Source: Streptomyces sp. NBC_01485 (GTDB taxonomy: Bacteria > Actinomycetota > Actinomycetes > Streptomycetales > Streptomycetaceae). Taken from it: DNA of 64,000 nt. The position numbers and the translations under genes were made by a program. The stretch is taken from the NCBI RefSeq assembly GCF_036227125.1, contig NZ_CP109435.1:6448001-6512000 (forward strand), given 5' to 3'. The notes beneath the pieces are model-generated. The model ran no database searches. It had not been told where the DNA came from and worked only from the letters and a program-made list of their open reading frames with translations. Each line of letters begins with the position of its first letter. Within the stretch, counting starts at the first letter, position 1. Below, piece by piece: positions 16,954-26,166 of this stretch.

Positions 16954-17883
16954 ATGGCCGGTCCCGCCTTCCGTGCCGCCCCCGTCCGGGTGCGCACCCC
17001 CGCCACCAGCGCCAACCTCGGCCCGGGCTTCGACGCCTTCGGCCTCGCGCTGGGGCTCTACGACGACGTCGTCGTCCGGGTGGCCGACTCCGGGCTGCAC
17101 ATCGACATCGCGGGGGAGGGCAGCGAGACGCTCCCGCGCGACGAGAAGCACCTCCTCGTCCGCTCCCTGCGCACCGCCTTCGACGTCCTGGGCGGCCAGC
17201 CGCGCGGCCTGGAGATCGTCTGCGCCAACCGCATCCCGCACGGCCGGGGCCTCGGCTCCTCCTCCGCCGCGATCTGCGCCGGCATCGTCGCCGCGCGCGC
17301 GGTGACCATAGGCGGCGAGAGCAGGCTCGACGACGCCGCGCTGCTGGAACTCGCGACCGAGATCGAGGGCCACCCGGACAACGTCGCGGCCTGCCTGCTG
17401 GGCGGGTTCACGCTGTCCTGGATGGAGTCGGGCGCCGCGCGGGCGATCAGGATGGAGCCCGCAGATTCCATCGTTCCGGTGGTTTTCGTGCCCGGAAAGC
17501 CGGTCCTCACCGAGACCGCGCGCGGTCTGCTCCCGCGCTCCGTGCCGCACGTCGACGCCGCCGCCAACGCAGGCCGGGCCGCCCTGCTCGTCGAGGCCCT
17601 CACCCGGCGCCCCGAACTGCTGCTGCCCGCCACCGAGGACCGGCTGCACCAGGAGTACCGCGCACCGGCGATGCCGGAGAGCGCGGCGCTCGTGGAGCGG
17701 CTGCGCGCCGACGGGATCCCCGCGGTGATCTCCGGCGCCGGACCCACCGTGATGGCGCTGGCCGACGCGGGCACGGCCGACAAGATCGAGGCTGCGGCAG
17801 GTGCGGAGTGGGCCGCGAACCGCCTGGCCCTGGACCTGCGGGGGGCGAACGTACTGCCGCTCGCGCCCGCCGGCGACCTTTGA
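16954..17883 (+). CDS. thrB: Homoserine kinase
   Basis: 309 residues, GHMP kinase family. It phosphorylates homoserine with ATP, feeding threonine synthase. Seen: the N-terminal TPATSANLGPGFDAFG, the ATP-binding RIPHGRGLGSSSAA (about residues 92-105), GHPDNVAACLLGG, and the C-terminal SGAGPTVMAL. Length is normal. The start ATG has AAGGAG nearby. It is the last gene before the long leader of rho. Confidence 0.97.
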   Translation: MAGPAFRAAPVRVRTPATSANLGPGFDAFGLALGLYDDVVVRVADSGLHIDIAGEGSETLPRDEKHLLVRSLRTAFDVLGGQPRGLEIVCANRIPHGRGLGSSSAAICAGIVAARAVTIGGESRLDDAALLELATEIEGHPDNVAACLLGGFTLSWMESGAARAIRMEPADSIVPVVFVPGKPVLTETARGLLPRSVPHVDAAANAGRAALLVEALTRRPELLLPATEDRLHQEYRAPAMPESAALVERLRADGIPAVISGAGPTVMALADAGTADKIEAAAGAEWAANRLALDLRGANVLPLAPAGDL

Positions 17884-18088
17884 CAGCGCGCGGTTGCCGG
17901 ATTTCGAGAGGGGGAATGTTTGTTGGATCCGGTAGTGTTAACCTCAAGTCTGCACCCGACCCCACCACGGCGAGGTGCTTCGTGTCCCCCTTCGGGACAG
18001 ACATTCTTCCGGGAGCTCCCCAAGCCGCACTGCGTTCCGTACGTCGTACCTGGGCAGTACGCCGTGCAGCGGCGCTGAGCGGTCCACA

Positions 18089-18114
18089 GGTGGGGGTCCC
18101 CCCTCTGGGGGAGC
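18089..18114. repeat. G/C hairpin repeat, short copy
   Basis: GGTGGGGGTCCCCCC followed by TCTGGGGGAGC. The same two blocks recur at 39021-39055 with about 9 more bases between them, so these are copies of one interspersed hairpin element. Confidence 0.75.
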
Positions 18115-18138
18115 TCCGGAATCGGTGCGACCACGCCA

Positions 18139-18157
18139 CGTGACACTGAGTGTCACG
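18139..18157. promoter_or_regulatory. Perfect palindrome in the rho leader
   Basis: CGTGACACT-G-AGTGTCACG, 9+1+9 with no mismatch, 153 bases before the rho start. Either a dimeric regulator's operator or a tight RNA hairpin. Confidence 0.5.
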
Positions 18158-18309
18158 GCTCGTCGAGGAAGCGCCATCACCAGCACATCACTCTTCCGCC
18201 GTTTAGGCGGACAGCCGCCCCGGCTTCGCCACAGCAAGGACCGAAGCCGGACAGCACAACCGGTCGCCGAGCCAGACAGGCCGACGTCCGCTCCAGGGAA
18301 GGACCCTTC

Positions 18310-20379
18310 GTGAGCGACACCACCGATCTGATGGGCGCACGTGTCGAGGAGACCGCTGCCGCGCCCTCCACGGACGCCTCCGCGCCTGCCACCGGTGCCG
18401 GCTCCCGGCGGCGCCGCGGTACCGGCCTCGACGGCATGGTGCTGGCAGAGTTGCAGCAGGTCGCCTCGGGCCTCGGCATCAGGGGCACCGCGCGGATGCG
18501 CAAGAGCCAGCTGATCGAGGTCATCAAGGAGGCGCAGGCCGGAAGCGGCAGCGCCCCGGCGAAGGCCGCGGCTCCCGCCGAGGACGCCGCCGAGACCAAG
18601 CCCAAGCGCCGCGCCACCTCCAAGGCCCGTACGGGCGACGCCGCCGAGAAGAAGGCGGACGCCGCCCCGGCCGAGGCCCCCGCCGAGAAGGCCGTGGCCC
18701 AGCAGCAGATCGAGATCCCCGGCCAGCCGGCCAGCAACGACGCCCCCGTCGAGCGCCGTCGCCGCCGTGCGACCGCAGAGGCGGGCAGCCCGGAGACGGT
18801 CACCGCCGAGGCGAAGAGCGCCGCGAGGGCCGAGACGCCCGCCCCGGCGCAGACCGAGGCCCAGGCACAGCCGCAGGGCGACGCCAGGAACGACGACGGC
18901 GCCGAGGGCCGCCGCCGCGACCGCCGGGAGCGCGGTCGTGAGCGCGGGGAGCGCGGCGGCGAGCGTGCCGACCGCGGTGACCGTCGCAAGGGCGACGACC
19001 AGCCGGGTGGCCAGGGCCAGCAGCGCGGTGGCCAGCAGCAGGACCGTCAGCAGCAGCGCGGCCAGCAGCAGGAGCGTCAGCAGCGCGACGCCGGCCCGCG
19101 TGACAACGGCCCGCGGGCCGATGAGGACGGGGACGACTTCGACGGCGGCCGTCGTGGCCGTCGCGGCCGCTACCGCGACCGCCGTGGCCGCCGCGGGCGT
19201 GACGAGATCGGCGCCCCCGAGCCTCAGGTCGCCGACGACGACGTCCTGATCCCCGTCGCGGGCATCCTGGACATCCTCGACAACTACGCGTTCATCCGGA
19301 CCTCCGGCTACCTGCCGGGCCCGAACGACGTGTACGTGTCCCTCGCCCAGGTCCGCAAGAACGGTCTGCGCAAGGGCGACCACGTCACCGGCGCGGTCCG
19401 TCAGCCCAAGGACGGCGAGCGGCGCGAGAAGTTCAACGCGCTGGTCCGCCTCGACTCGGCGAACGGGATGGCGGCCGAATCCGGGCGCGGGCGCCCGGAG
19501 TTCAACAAGCTGACCCCGCTCTACCCGCAGGACCGCCTCCGCCTGGAGACGGACCCGGGCGTGCTGACCACCCGGATCATCGACCTCGTGTCGCCGATCG
19601 GCAAGGGCCAGCGCGGTCTGATCGTGGCCCCGCCGAAGACCGGCAAGACCATGATCATGCAGGCGATCGCCAACGCGATCACGCACAACAACCCCGAGTG
19701 CCACCTGATGGTCGTCCTGGTCGACGAGCGTCCGGAAGAGGTCACCGACATGCAGCGGTCGGTCAAGGGCGAGGTCATCTCCTCGACCTTCGACCGCCCG
19801 GCCGAGGACCACACCACGGTCGCCGAGCTCGCCATCGAGCGCGCCAAGCGACTGGTGGAGCTGGGCCACGACGTCGTCGTCCTGCTCGACTCGATCACGC
19901 GTCTGGGCCGTGCGTACAACCTCGCCGCCCCGGCCTCCGGCCGCATCCTGTCCGGTGGTGTCGACTCGACGGCCCTCTACCCGCCGAAGCGCTTCTTCGG
20001 TGCGGCCCGCAACATCGAGGACGGCGGTTCGCTGACCATCCTCGCCACCGCGCTGGTCGACACCGGGTCCCGCATGGACGAGGTGATCTTCGAGGAGTTC
20101 AAGGGCACCGGCAACATGGAGCTCAAGCTCGACCGGAAGCTCGCCGACAAGCGCATCTTCCCGGCGGTGGACGTCGACGCGTCCGGTACCCGTAAGGAAG
20201 AGATCCTGCTCGGCAACGACGAGCTCGCCGTCACCTGGAAGCTGCGCCGGGTGCTGCACGCGCTCGACCAGCAGCAGGCGATCGAGCTGCTCCTCGACAA
20301 GATGAAGCAGACGAAGTCGAACGGCGAGTTCCTGATGCAGATCCAGAAGACGACTCCGTCGCCGGGCAACAACGACTGA
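18310..20379 (+). CDS. rho: Transcription termination factor Rho
   Basis: 689 residues. Hexameric RNA-dependent ATPase that releases RNA polymerase. After the N-terminal Rho domain (LAELQQVASGLGIRGTARMRKSQLI), residues about 75-300 form an actinobacterial insertion: Ala/Glu/Lys-rich, then very rich in Arg, Gly, Gln and Asp (RRDRRERGRERGERGGE, RGGQQQDRQQQRGQQQ). The RNA-binding OSB fold and ATPase follow: Walker A APPKTGKTM, Walker B region VVLLDSITRLGRAYN, and KGTGNMELKLDRKLADKR. GTG start. Rho is transcribed alone and ends at a perfect hairpin. Confidence 0.97.
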   Translation: MSDTTDLMGARVEETAAAPSTDASAPATGAGSRRRRGTGLDGMVLAELQQVASGLGIRGTARMRKSQLIEVIKEAQAGSGSAPAKAAAPAEDAAETKPKRRATSKARTGDAAEKKADAAPAEAPAEKAVAQQQIEIPGQPASNDAPVERRRRRATAEAGSPETVTAEAKSAARAETPAPAQTEAQAQPQGDARNDDGAEGRRRDRRERGRERGERGGERADRGDRRKGDDQPGGQGQQRGGQQQDRQQQRGQQQERQQRDAGPRDNGPRADEDGDDFDGGRRGRRGRYRDRRGRRGRDEIGAPEPQVADDDVLIPVAGILDILDNYAFIRTSGYLPGPNDVYVSLAQVRKNGLRKGDHVTGAVRQPKDGERREKFNALVRLDSANGMAAESGRGRPEFNKLTPLYPQDRLRLETDPGVLTTRIIDLVSPIGKGQRGLIVAPPKTGKTMIMQAIANAITHNNPECHLMVVLVDERPEEVTDMQRSVKGEVISSTFDRPAEDHTTVAELAIERAKRLVELGHDVVVLLDSITRLGRAYNLAAPASGRILSGGVDSTALYPPKRFFGAARNIEDGGSLTILATALVDTGSRMDEVIFEEFKGTGNMELKLDRKLADKRIFPAVDVDASGTRKEEILLGNDELAVTWKLRRVLHALDQQQAIELLLDKMKQTKSNGEFLMQIQKTTPSPGNND

Positions 20380-20418
20380 CGCCTGACGACCGACGCCTGA
20401 CGTCGACTCGCAGAACAC

Positions 20419-20460
20419 CGGATAAGGACCGCCCCCGGGAAAGGGGGCGGTCCTTATCCG
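20419..20460 (+). terminator. Terminator after rho
   Basis: Perfect 18-bp stem (20419-20436 with 20443-20460) and a GGGAAA loop, 40 bp after the rho stop codon, followed by TTCTTC. Confidence 0.92.
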
Positions 20461-20547
20461 TTCTTCACAGGCGGGATACGATCGCGCCTTCAAACATCTT
20501 GATCAGAACTTCTTGAACGAACTTCTTGATCCCTAGGGGGGACTCGA

Positions 20548-22371
20548 GTGGGTACACCCACGTCCGAGGGCGGCGGTCGGCACAGACGCCGGATACGGAT
20601 CGCCCTGCCCGTCGCCGCGGCCGGTCTGGCCGCCGTGGTCGCCGGCGCGCTGTTCCTGTCGTCGGCCCAGGCCGCCGAGACGCCGCCGACGCCCGCGCAC
20701 GGTACGACGATGTCGGCCAAGGAGCTGCGGAAGCTCATCGCCGTCGCCGTCAACGGGGACGACACCCCGGGGCAGACCTCCAAGGCGGCCCTGAGCGCGA
20801 GCAAGAGCCCGAGCACCGGCGCCACCAAGGTCGACCCGAAGATCATCGGCGGTACGACGGCGAGCATCACCAACGCGCCGTGGATGGCCCAGCTGTGGTA
20901 CGGCGATGATCGCGGTACCCCGGACAACACCAGCGACGACGTAGGCTTCTTCTGCGGCGGCTCCGTCATCTCGCCGACGAAGATCCTCACGGCCGCGCAC
21001 TGCGTGAAGGGCTACAACTGGCAGGCCAACGGCTACGTCGTCACCGGCAGCACGCAGCTCCTGGGCGAGAACGGCGACCTGCACGGCGGCACCGGCACGT
21101 TCGTGCAGCGGCAGTGGAACCACTGGTCGTACAGCGACACGAGCCTCGACAACGACATCGCCGTGCTGACCCTGGACACCCCGGTCAAGGCCACGCCGAT
21201 CAAGATGACGACGAACACGGACAGCGCCTCGTACGCGACCGGCACCAAGGCCACGCTGTACGGCTGGGGCCGCACCAGCTCCACCACGCAGGACATCTCC
21301 GAGACGCTGAAGACGGCCGAGCTGCCGATCCAGTCGAACGCGACCTGCGCGGGCTACTACGGCGCGGAATACATCCAGGGTCACATGGTGTGCGCGGGAA
21401 CGCCCGCCACCGGCAGCGACACGGGCACCACCACCGCCTGCAACGGCGACTCCGGCGGCCCGCTGATCGTCAAGAACACGGCCGGTGAGAGCCGGATCGT
21501 GGGCGTCGTCTCCTGGGGTGTGGAGAACTGCGTCGCGAGCGGCGCGTACAGCGTCTTCAGCAAGATCTCCACGTACGCCGCCAGCGCCTACCCGCGCGTC
21601 GACGACACCAACCTCAACGACGACCACCTCGCCGACCTGTGGGTGCGCAACGCGTCCAGCAAGGCCGCCCGGAACCTGTACTCCAAGGGCACCTCGCTGA
21701 CCGGCGGCGACTCCTGGGGCACCATGAGCGCCTACAACCTCGTCGTACAGGCCGACCTGGACCGCGACGGCGTCCAGGACCTGGTCCTGCGCCGCACCTC
21801 GGACGGCGACGTCTTCTGGATGCACTACGTGCCGTCCACCGAGACCTGGGCCACCAAGCTGATCGGCGACAACTGGAAGACCCGCACCCAGATCGTCGCC
21901 CCCGGCGACGTCACGGGCGACACCCTTCCCGACCTGATCGCCGTCGACTCGGCCGGCGCGCTGTGGGTCTACCCGGGCAAGGGCAACGGCACCTTCGCCG
22001 CGCCCGTCAAGAACGGCACGGGCTGGAACCAGTACAACGTCGTGCGCGGCCACGGCGACTTCAGCTTCGACGGCAAGACGGACCTGCTCGCCCGCAACAG
22101 GACCACCGGCGAGCTGTTCCTCTACAAGGGCAACGGCACCCCCACGGCCTCCTTCGCGGCCCGCATCAAGGTCGCGACGTGGAGCAACACGATGTACAAC
22201 GTCGTCGCCACCGTCGGGGACGTCAACGGCGACGGTCTGGCCGACGTCCTGGCCCGCACCCCGGCCGGCACGCTGTACCTGTACAAGGGCACCGGAAAGG
22301 CCACCGGTGCGATCTTTGCCACAAGGGTCTCACTCGGGACGACCTTCAAGCAGTACGACCTCTTCGGCTGA
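20548..22371 (+). CDS. Secreted trypsin-like serine protease with FG-GAP repeats
   Basis: 607 residues. A Sec-type signal peptide (RRRIRIALPVAAAGLAAVVAG...SSAQA, cleavage near residue 43) and a propeptide-like segment precede IIGG, the usual activation site of S1 peptidases. The catalytic triad is visible: His in LTAAHC, Asp in DNDIAVL, Ser in NGDSGGP. From about residue 350 on there are FG-GAP/VCBS-type repeats (LDRDGVQDLVLR, DVTGDTLPDLIAV, GDFSFDGKTDLLAR, GDVNGDGLADVLAR) that form a propeller and often bind calcium. GTG start after GGGGGA. Probably an extracellular protease whose propeller anchors it to substrate. Confidence 0.93.
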   Translation: MGTPTSEGGGRHRRRIRIALPVAAAGLAAVVAGALFLSSAQAAETPPTPAHGTTMSAKELRKLIAVAVNGDDTPGQTSKAALSASKSPSTGATKVDPKIIGGTTASITNAPWMAQLWYGDDRGTPDNTSDDVGFFCGGSVISPTKILTAAHCVKGYNWQANGYVVTGSTQLLGENGDLHGGTGTFVQRQWNHWSYSDTSLDNDIAVLTLDTPVKATPIKMTTNTDSASYATGTKATLYGWGRTSSTTQDISETLKTAELPIQSNATCAGYYGAEYIQGHMVCAGTPATGSDTGTTTACNGDSGGPLIVKNTAGESRIVGVVSWGVENCVASGAYSVFSKISTYAASAYPRVDDTNLNDDHLADLWVRNASSKAARNLYSKGTSLTGGDSWGTMSAYNLVVQADLDRDGVQDLVLRRTSDGDVFWMHYVPSTETWATKLIGDNWKTRTQIVAPGDVTGDTLPDLIAVDSAGALWVYPGKGNGTFAAPVKNGTGWNQYNVVRGHGDFSFDGKTDLLARNRTTGELFLYKGNGTPTASFAARIKVATWSNTMYNVVATVGDVNGDGLADVLARTPAGTLYLYKGTGKATGAIFATRVSLGTTFKQYDLFG

Positions 22372-22420
22372 GTCCGGTCGAAATCGCAGGTGAGCGGGGT
22401 GCTCCTCGCCCGCTCGCGTC

Positions 22421-22461
22421 ACGCTCCGTGCCCGGTCCGCCGTGGATCGGGCACAGAGCGT
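22421..22461 (+). terminator. Terminator after the protease gene
   Basis: 13-bp stem with one C-A mismatch (ACGCTC-C-GTGCCCG with CGGGCAC-A-GAGCGT) and a 13-base loop, 50 bp after the stop codon. Confidence 0.6.
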
Positions 22462-22539
22462 TGTGCAACCCTGTCCCGAGTTTCCCCGTCTGACCTGACG
22501 GAGTGACGATGGTGAGGTCGCGCGAGAACAGAGGAGCAC

Positions 22540-23679
22540 ATGGCTGCCGAGAGCACGCCGGAGCCCGGCACGCCGGGTGAGGCCGGCACAACGAGCGGGG
22601 CGGGCGGCTGGGACGGTCCGCGTCACCGCAAGGAGCGGGGCAGCCGCAAGGGGCTGCTGATCGCCGCGTGGATGGCCGCGGGCGTCGTCGTGCTGGGCGG
22701 CACCGGTGCGGGCTACCTGTACTTCAAGCTCAACGGCAACATCAAGAGCGTCGACATCGACCAGGCCCTGGGCACCGACCGGCCGACCAAGCCCGACAAC
22801 GGCTCCGAGAACATCCTCGTCCTCGGCTCGGACACCCGCTCCGGCGCCAACAAGAAGCTCGGCGGCGGCGCCGACGACGGCAGCGCCCGCTCCGACACGG
22901 CGATGGTCATCCATGTGTACGAGGGCCACCGGAAGGCCAGCGTGGTGTCCATACCCCGCGACACCCTGATAGACCGCCCCGCGTGCACCGACACCCAGGG
23001 CGTCACCCACGACGCCGCGTCCGACGTGATGTTCAACTCGGCGTACTCGACGGGTGGCGCGGCCTGCGCGGTGAAGACGGTCGAAGCGATCAGCGGTGTC
23101 CGCATGGACCACTACCTGGAAGTCGACTTCGCCGGCTTCGAGAAGCTCGTCGACGAACTCGGCGGCGTCCAGGTCACCACGACCAAGGCCATCAAGGACC
23201 CCGACAGCCACCTGAACCTCAAGGCCGGCACGCACACGCTCACCGGCGCGCAGGCCCTCGGCCTGGTCCGCACCCGGCACGGCGTCGGCGACGGCTCCGA
23301 CCTCGGCCGCATCCAGCTCCAGCAGGCCTTCATCAAGGCCCTGGTCGACCAGGTCAAGCACATCGGCCTGTTCACCAGCGGCACCAAGCTGTACGACCTC
23401 GCCAACACCGCCACCAAGGCCGTCACGACCGACTCCGACCTCGGCTCCCTGAACGCCCTGATGTCCTTCGCGAACGGCCTCAAGAGCATCAGCGCGGACA
23501 ACATGAACATGGTCACGATGCCGGTCCGGTACGACCCGTCCAACCTCAACCGCGTCATCGTCTCCGAGGCGAAGGCCGAACAGGTCTGGACAGCCCTCAA
23601 GAACGACCGGCCCATCCCGAAGACAGCCACGGAGGGCACCGCCACGGGCGAGGCGGCAGGCGTCGTGACGTCGTCGTAG
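22540..23679 (+). CDS. LytR-CpsA-Psr (LCP) family cell-wall protein
   Basis: 379 residues. Topology: about 40 cytoplasmic residues rich in charge, one membrane helix (LLIAAWMAAGVVVLGGTGAG, about residues 38-58), then an outside LCP domain. Key LCP motifs are present: ENILVLGSDTRSG, the Arg/Asp of ARSDTAMVIHV, VVSIPRDTLID, and GLVRTRHGVGDGSDLGRIQLQQ. Such enzymes move wall teichoic acids or other glycopolymers from lipid carriers to peptidoglycan. The gene is monocistronic here, and its precise polymer is unknown. Confidence 0.92.
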   Translation: MAAESTPEPGTPGEAGTTSGAGGWDGPRHRKERGSRKGLLIAAWMAAGVVVLGGTGAGYLYFKLNGNIKSVDIDQALGTDRPTKPDNGSENILVLGSDTRSGANKKLGGGADDGSARSDTAMVIHVYEGHRKASVVSIPRDTLIDRPACTDTQGVTHDAASDVMFNSAYSTGGAACAVKTVEAISGVRMDHYLEVDFAGFEKLVDELGGVQVTTTKAIKDPDSHLNLKAGTHTLTGAQALGLVRTRHGVGDGSDLGRIQLQQAFIKALVDQVKHIGLFTSGTKLYDLANTATKAVTTDSDLGSLNALMSFANGLKSISADNMNMVTMPVRYDPSNLNRVIVSEAKAEQVWTALKNDRPIPKTATEGTATGEAAGVVTSS

Positions 23680-23818
23680 CACCTGTGGGGAATAGACGGC
23701 GGCAACCCCCGGTTTTGGGGGATGGCACCAGTGCTGGCAGACTGGTACGTCGGCTCCGGTTCACGTTTGTCGCATCCCGTGACAGCGACCCGGCGCCCTC
23801 CCGAAACTAGGAGACACC

Positions 23819-24043
23819 TTGAAGCGCGACATCCACCCCGAGTACGTCGAGACGCAGGTCAGCTGCACCTGTGGCGCCTCGTTCACCACTCGTAGCACGA
23901 TCGACGGCGGTGCCATCCGCGCCGACGTCTGCTCCGAGTGCCACCCGTTCTACACGGGCAAGCAGAAGATCCTCGACACCGGTGGCCGTGTGGCCCGCTT
24001 CGAGGCCCGCTTCGGCAAGGCCGCCGCAGGCTCCAAGAAGTAG
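23819..24043 (+). CDS. rpmE: 50S ribosomal protein L31 (zinc-binding form)
   Basis: 74 residues. The four Cys of the zinc site are all there: Cys16 and Cys18 (SCTC) and Cys38 and Cys41 (CSEC), so this is the C+ type; a Cys-less paralogue would replace it under zinc shortage. TTG start at 23819 with AGGAG 5 bases before it. Ends in the basic tail GKAAAGSKK. A T-rich terminator follows, separating it from prfA. Confidence 0.97.
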   Translation: MKRDIHPEYVETQVSCTCGASFTTRSTIDGGAIRADVCSECHPFYTGKQKILDTGGRVARFEARFGKAAAGSKK

Positions 24044-24056
24044 CGAGCCCCTCTTC

Positions 24057-24108
24057 GCCGGTCCACGGTCGTGTCCCCGCCCAGGGACATGCCGGGACCG
24101 GCGTTTTT
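24057..24108 (+). terminator. Intrinsic terminator after rpmE
   Basis: Outer stem GCCGGTCC/GGACCGGC, inner stem TGTCCC/GGGACA, then GTTTTT. It begins 14 bp after the rpmE stop, 43 bp before the start of prfA. Confidence 0.88.
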
Positions 24109-24150
24109 GGTCGCCCGCCCTTCACCCACGCACGTCATCAGGAGCCCACC

Positions 24151-25227
24151 ATGTTCGAGGCCGTCGAGGAACTGCTCGGTGAGCACGCCGACCTGGAGAA
24201 GAAGCTCGCAGACCCGTCGGTCCACGCCGACCAGGCCAACGCGCGCAAGCTGAACAAGCGCTACGCCGAGCTCACCCCCATCGTCGGCACGTACCGCTCC
24301 TGGAAGCAGACCGGCGACGACATCGAGACCGCGCGCGAGTTCGCCGCCGACGACCCGGACTTCATCGCCGAGGTCAAGGAGCTGGAGAAGCAGCGCGAGG
24401 AGCTCACCGAGAAGCTGCGCCTGCTGCTCGTCCCGCGTGACCCCAACGACGACAAGGACGTCATCCTCGAGGTCAAGGCGGGTGCCGGCGGCGACGAGTC
24501 CGCGCTGTTCGCGGGCGACCTGCTGCGCATGTACCTGCGGTACGCCGAGCGCGTCGGCTGGAAGACCGAGATCATCGACGCCACCGAGTCCGAGCTGGGC
24601 GGCTACAAGGACGTCCAGGTCGCCGTGAAGACCAAGGGCGGGAACGGTGCCACCGAGCCCGGGCAGGGCGTGTGGGCGCGGCTGAAGTACGAGGGCGGCG
24701 TGCACCGGGTGCAGCGGGTGCCGGCGACCGAGTCCCAGGGGCGGATCCACACCTCCGCCGCCGGTGTGCTCGTGACGCCCGAGGCCGAGGAGGTCGACGT
24801 CGAGATCAACGCCAACGATCTGCGCATCGACGTCTACCGGTCCTCCGGCCCCGGCGGCCAGTCCGTCAACACGACCGACTCCGCCGTGCGCATCACGCAC
24901 ATTCCCACCGGAGTCGTCGCCTCCTGCCAGAACGAGAAGAGCCAGCTGCAGAACAAGGAGCAGGCGATGCGTATCCTGCGCTCCAGGCTGCTTGCGGCGG
25001 CGCAGGAGGAAGCGGAGCGGGAGGCCGCCGACGCCCGCCGCAGCCAGGTCCGCACCGTCGACCGCTCCGAGAAGATCCGCACGTACAACTTCCCGGAGAA
25101 CCGCATCTCGGACCACCGTGTCGGCTTCAAGTCGTACAACCTGGACCAGGTCCTGGACGGCGACCTCGACGCGGTGATCCAGGCCTGCGTCGACGCGGAC
25201 TCGGCCGCCAAGCTCGCAGCCGCCTGA
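24151..25227 (+). CDS. prfA: Peptide chain release factor 1
   Basis: 358 residues. RF1 reads stop codons UAA and UAG and triggers peptide release. The anticodon-like tripeptide PAT is in RVPATESQGRIHTS (about residue 190), and the catalytic GGQ in SSGPGGQSVNTTDSAV, whose Gln is the substrate of the methyltransferase encoded next. ATG with AGGAG 7 bases upstream. It forms an operon with prmC. Confidence 0.98.
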   Translation: MFEAVEELLGEHADLEKKLADPSVHADQANARKLNKRYAELTPIVGTYRSWKQTGDDIETAREFAADDPDFIAEVKELEKQREELTEKLRLLLVPRDPNDDKDVILEVKAGAGGDESALFAGDLLRMYLRYAERVGWKTEIIDATESELGGYKDVQVAVKTKGGNGATEPGQGVWARLKYEGGVHRVQRVPATESQGRIHTSAAGVLVTPEAEEVDVEINANDLRIDVYRSSGPGGQSVNTTDSAVRITHIPTGVVASCQNEKSQLQNKEQAMRILRSRLLAAAQEEAEREAADARRSQVRTVDRSEKIRTYNFPENRISDHRVGFKSYNLDQVLDGDLDAVIQACVDADSAAKLAAA

Positions 25228-25265
25228 GGCATCTCGTACGACGTACCGAGTACCGGAGGACTTGC

Positions 25266-26111
25266 GTGAACCTGCTGCTCGCAGAGGTGGCCCAGGCCAC
25301 CCAGCGGCTGGCCGCCGCGGGCGTGCCCTCGCCGCGCAACGACGCGGAGGAGCTCGCCGCGTTCGTGCACGGCGTGAAGCGCGGTGAACTCCACTCCGTG
25401 AAGAACTCCGACTTCGACGCCCGCTACTGGGAGACCATCGCCCGGCGTGAGCAGCGCGAGCCGCTGCAGCACATCACCGGGCGGGCCTTCTTCCGGTACC
25501 TGGAGCTCCAGGTCGGGCCCGGAGTCTTCGTGCCGCGCCCCGAGACCGAGTCCGTGGTCGGCTGGGCCATAGACGCCGTACGCGCCATGGACGTCGTCGA
25601 GCCCCGCATCGTCGACCTGTGCACCGGCAGCGGCGCCATCGCGCTGGCCCTCGCCCAGGAGGTCCCGCGCTCGCGCGTGCACGCCGTGGAGCTGTCCGAG
25701 GACGCCCTCAAGTGGACCCGCAAGAACATGGAGGCGTCCAGGGTCGACCTGCGTCAGGGCGACGCCCTGGACGCCTGCCACGACCTCGACGGCCAGGTCG
25801 ACCTGGTCATCTCCAACCCGCCGTACATCCCGCTCACGGAGTGGGAGTACGTGGCGCCGGAGGCCCGCGACTACGATCCCCAACTCGCCCTGTTCTCAGG
25901 GGAGGACGGCCTCGACCTGATCCGCGGCCTCGAGCGCACCGCGCACCGGCTGCTGCGCCCCGGCGGCGTCGTCGTCATCGAGCACGCCGACACCCAGGGC
26001 GGCCAGGTGCCGTGGATCTTCACCGAGGAGCGGGGCTGGGCCGACGCGGCCGACCACCCCGACCTCAACAAACGCCCGCGCTTCGCCACCGCCCGCCGGG
26101 CGATGCCGTGA
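25266..26111 (+). CDS. prmC: Release factor glutamine methyltransferase
   Basis: 281 residues. Methylates the Gln of the GGQ motif in release factors, using S-adenosylmethionine. An N-terminal helical domain (LLAEVAQATQRL...) precedes the Rossmann fold with VPRPETE, the SAM loop DLCTGSGAIALALA, and the catalytic NPPY in LVISNPPYIPL. GTG start at 25266 with GGAGGA 6 bases before. It is placed 38 bp after prfA, the usual pair. Confidence 0.97.
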   Translation: MNLLLAEVAQATQRLAAAGVPSPRNDAEELAAFVHGVKRGELHSVKNSDFDARYWETIARREQREPLQHITGRAFFRYLELQVGPGVFVPRPETESVVGWAIDAVRAMDVVEPRIVDLCTGSGAIALALAQEVPRSRVHAVELSEDALKWTRKNMEASRVDLRQGDALDACHDLDGQVDLVISNPPYIPLTEWEYVAPEARDYDPQLALFSGEDGLDLIRGLERTAHRLLRPGGVVVIEHADTQGGQVPWIFTEERGWADAADHPDLNKRPRFATARRAMP

Positions 26112-26166
26112 GCGGCACCATCCCGACTTCAGCCCGGCAGTACGTGCACGAGGAGGCCCGCTAGAC

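Larger units (their letters stand above)
17884..18309 (+). promoter_or_regulatory. Long leader/promoter region of rho
   Basis: 426 bp without a convincing gene. An AT-richer stretch at 17918-17945 (GTTTGTTGG...TAGTGTTAACC) may hold the rho promoter, leaving a leader of about 350 bases. The leader contains a G/C hairpin repeat (18089-18114) and a perfect 19-bp palindrome (18139-18157). Autoregulation of rho through its leader is known in other bacteria; here it is inference. Confidence 0.5.

Noticed and set aside
17944..20493. 849-codon minus-strand frame opposite rho
   Set aside because: Low-complexity Leu/Gly/Arg/Val reading of the reverse strand of rho; no domain.
23706..23721. CCCCC-GGTTTT-GGGGG as terminator of the LCP gene
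   Set aside because: Only a 5-bp stem; too weak to call alone.
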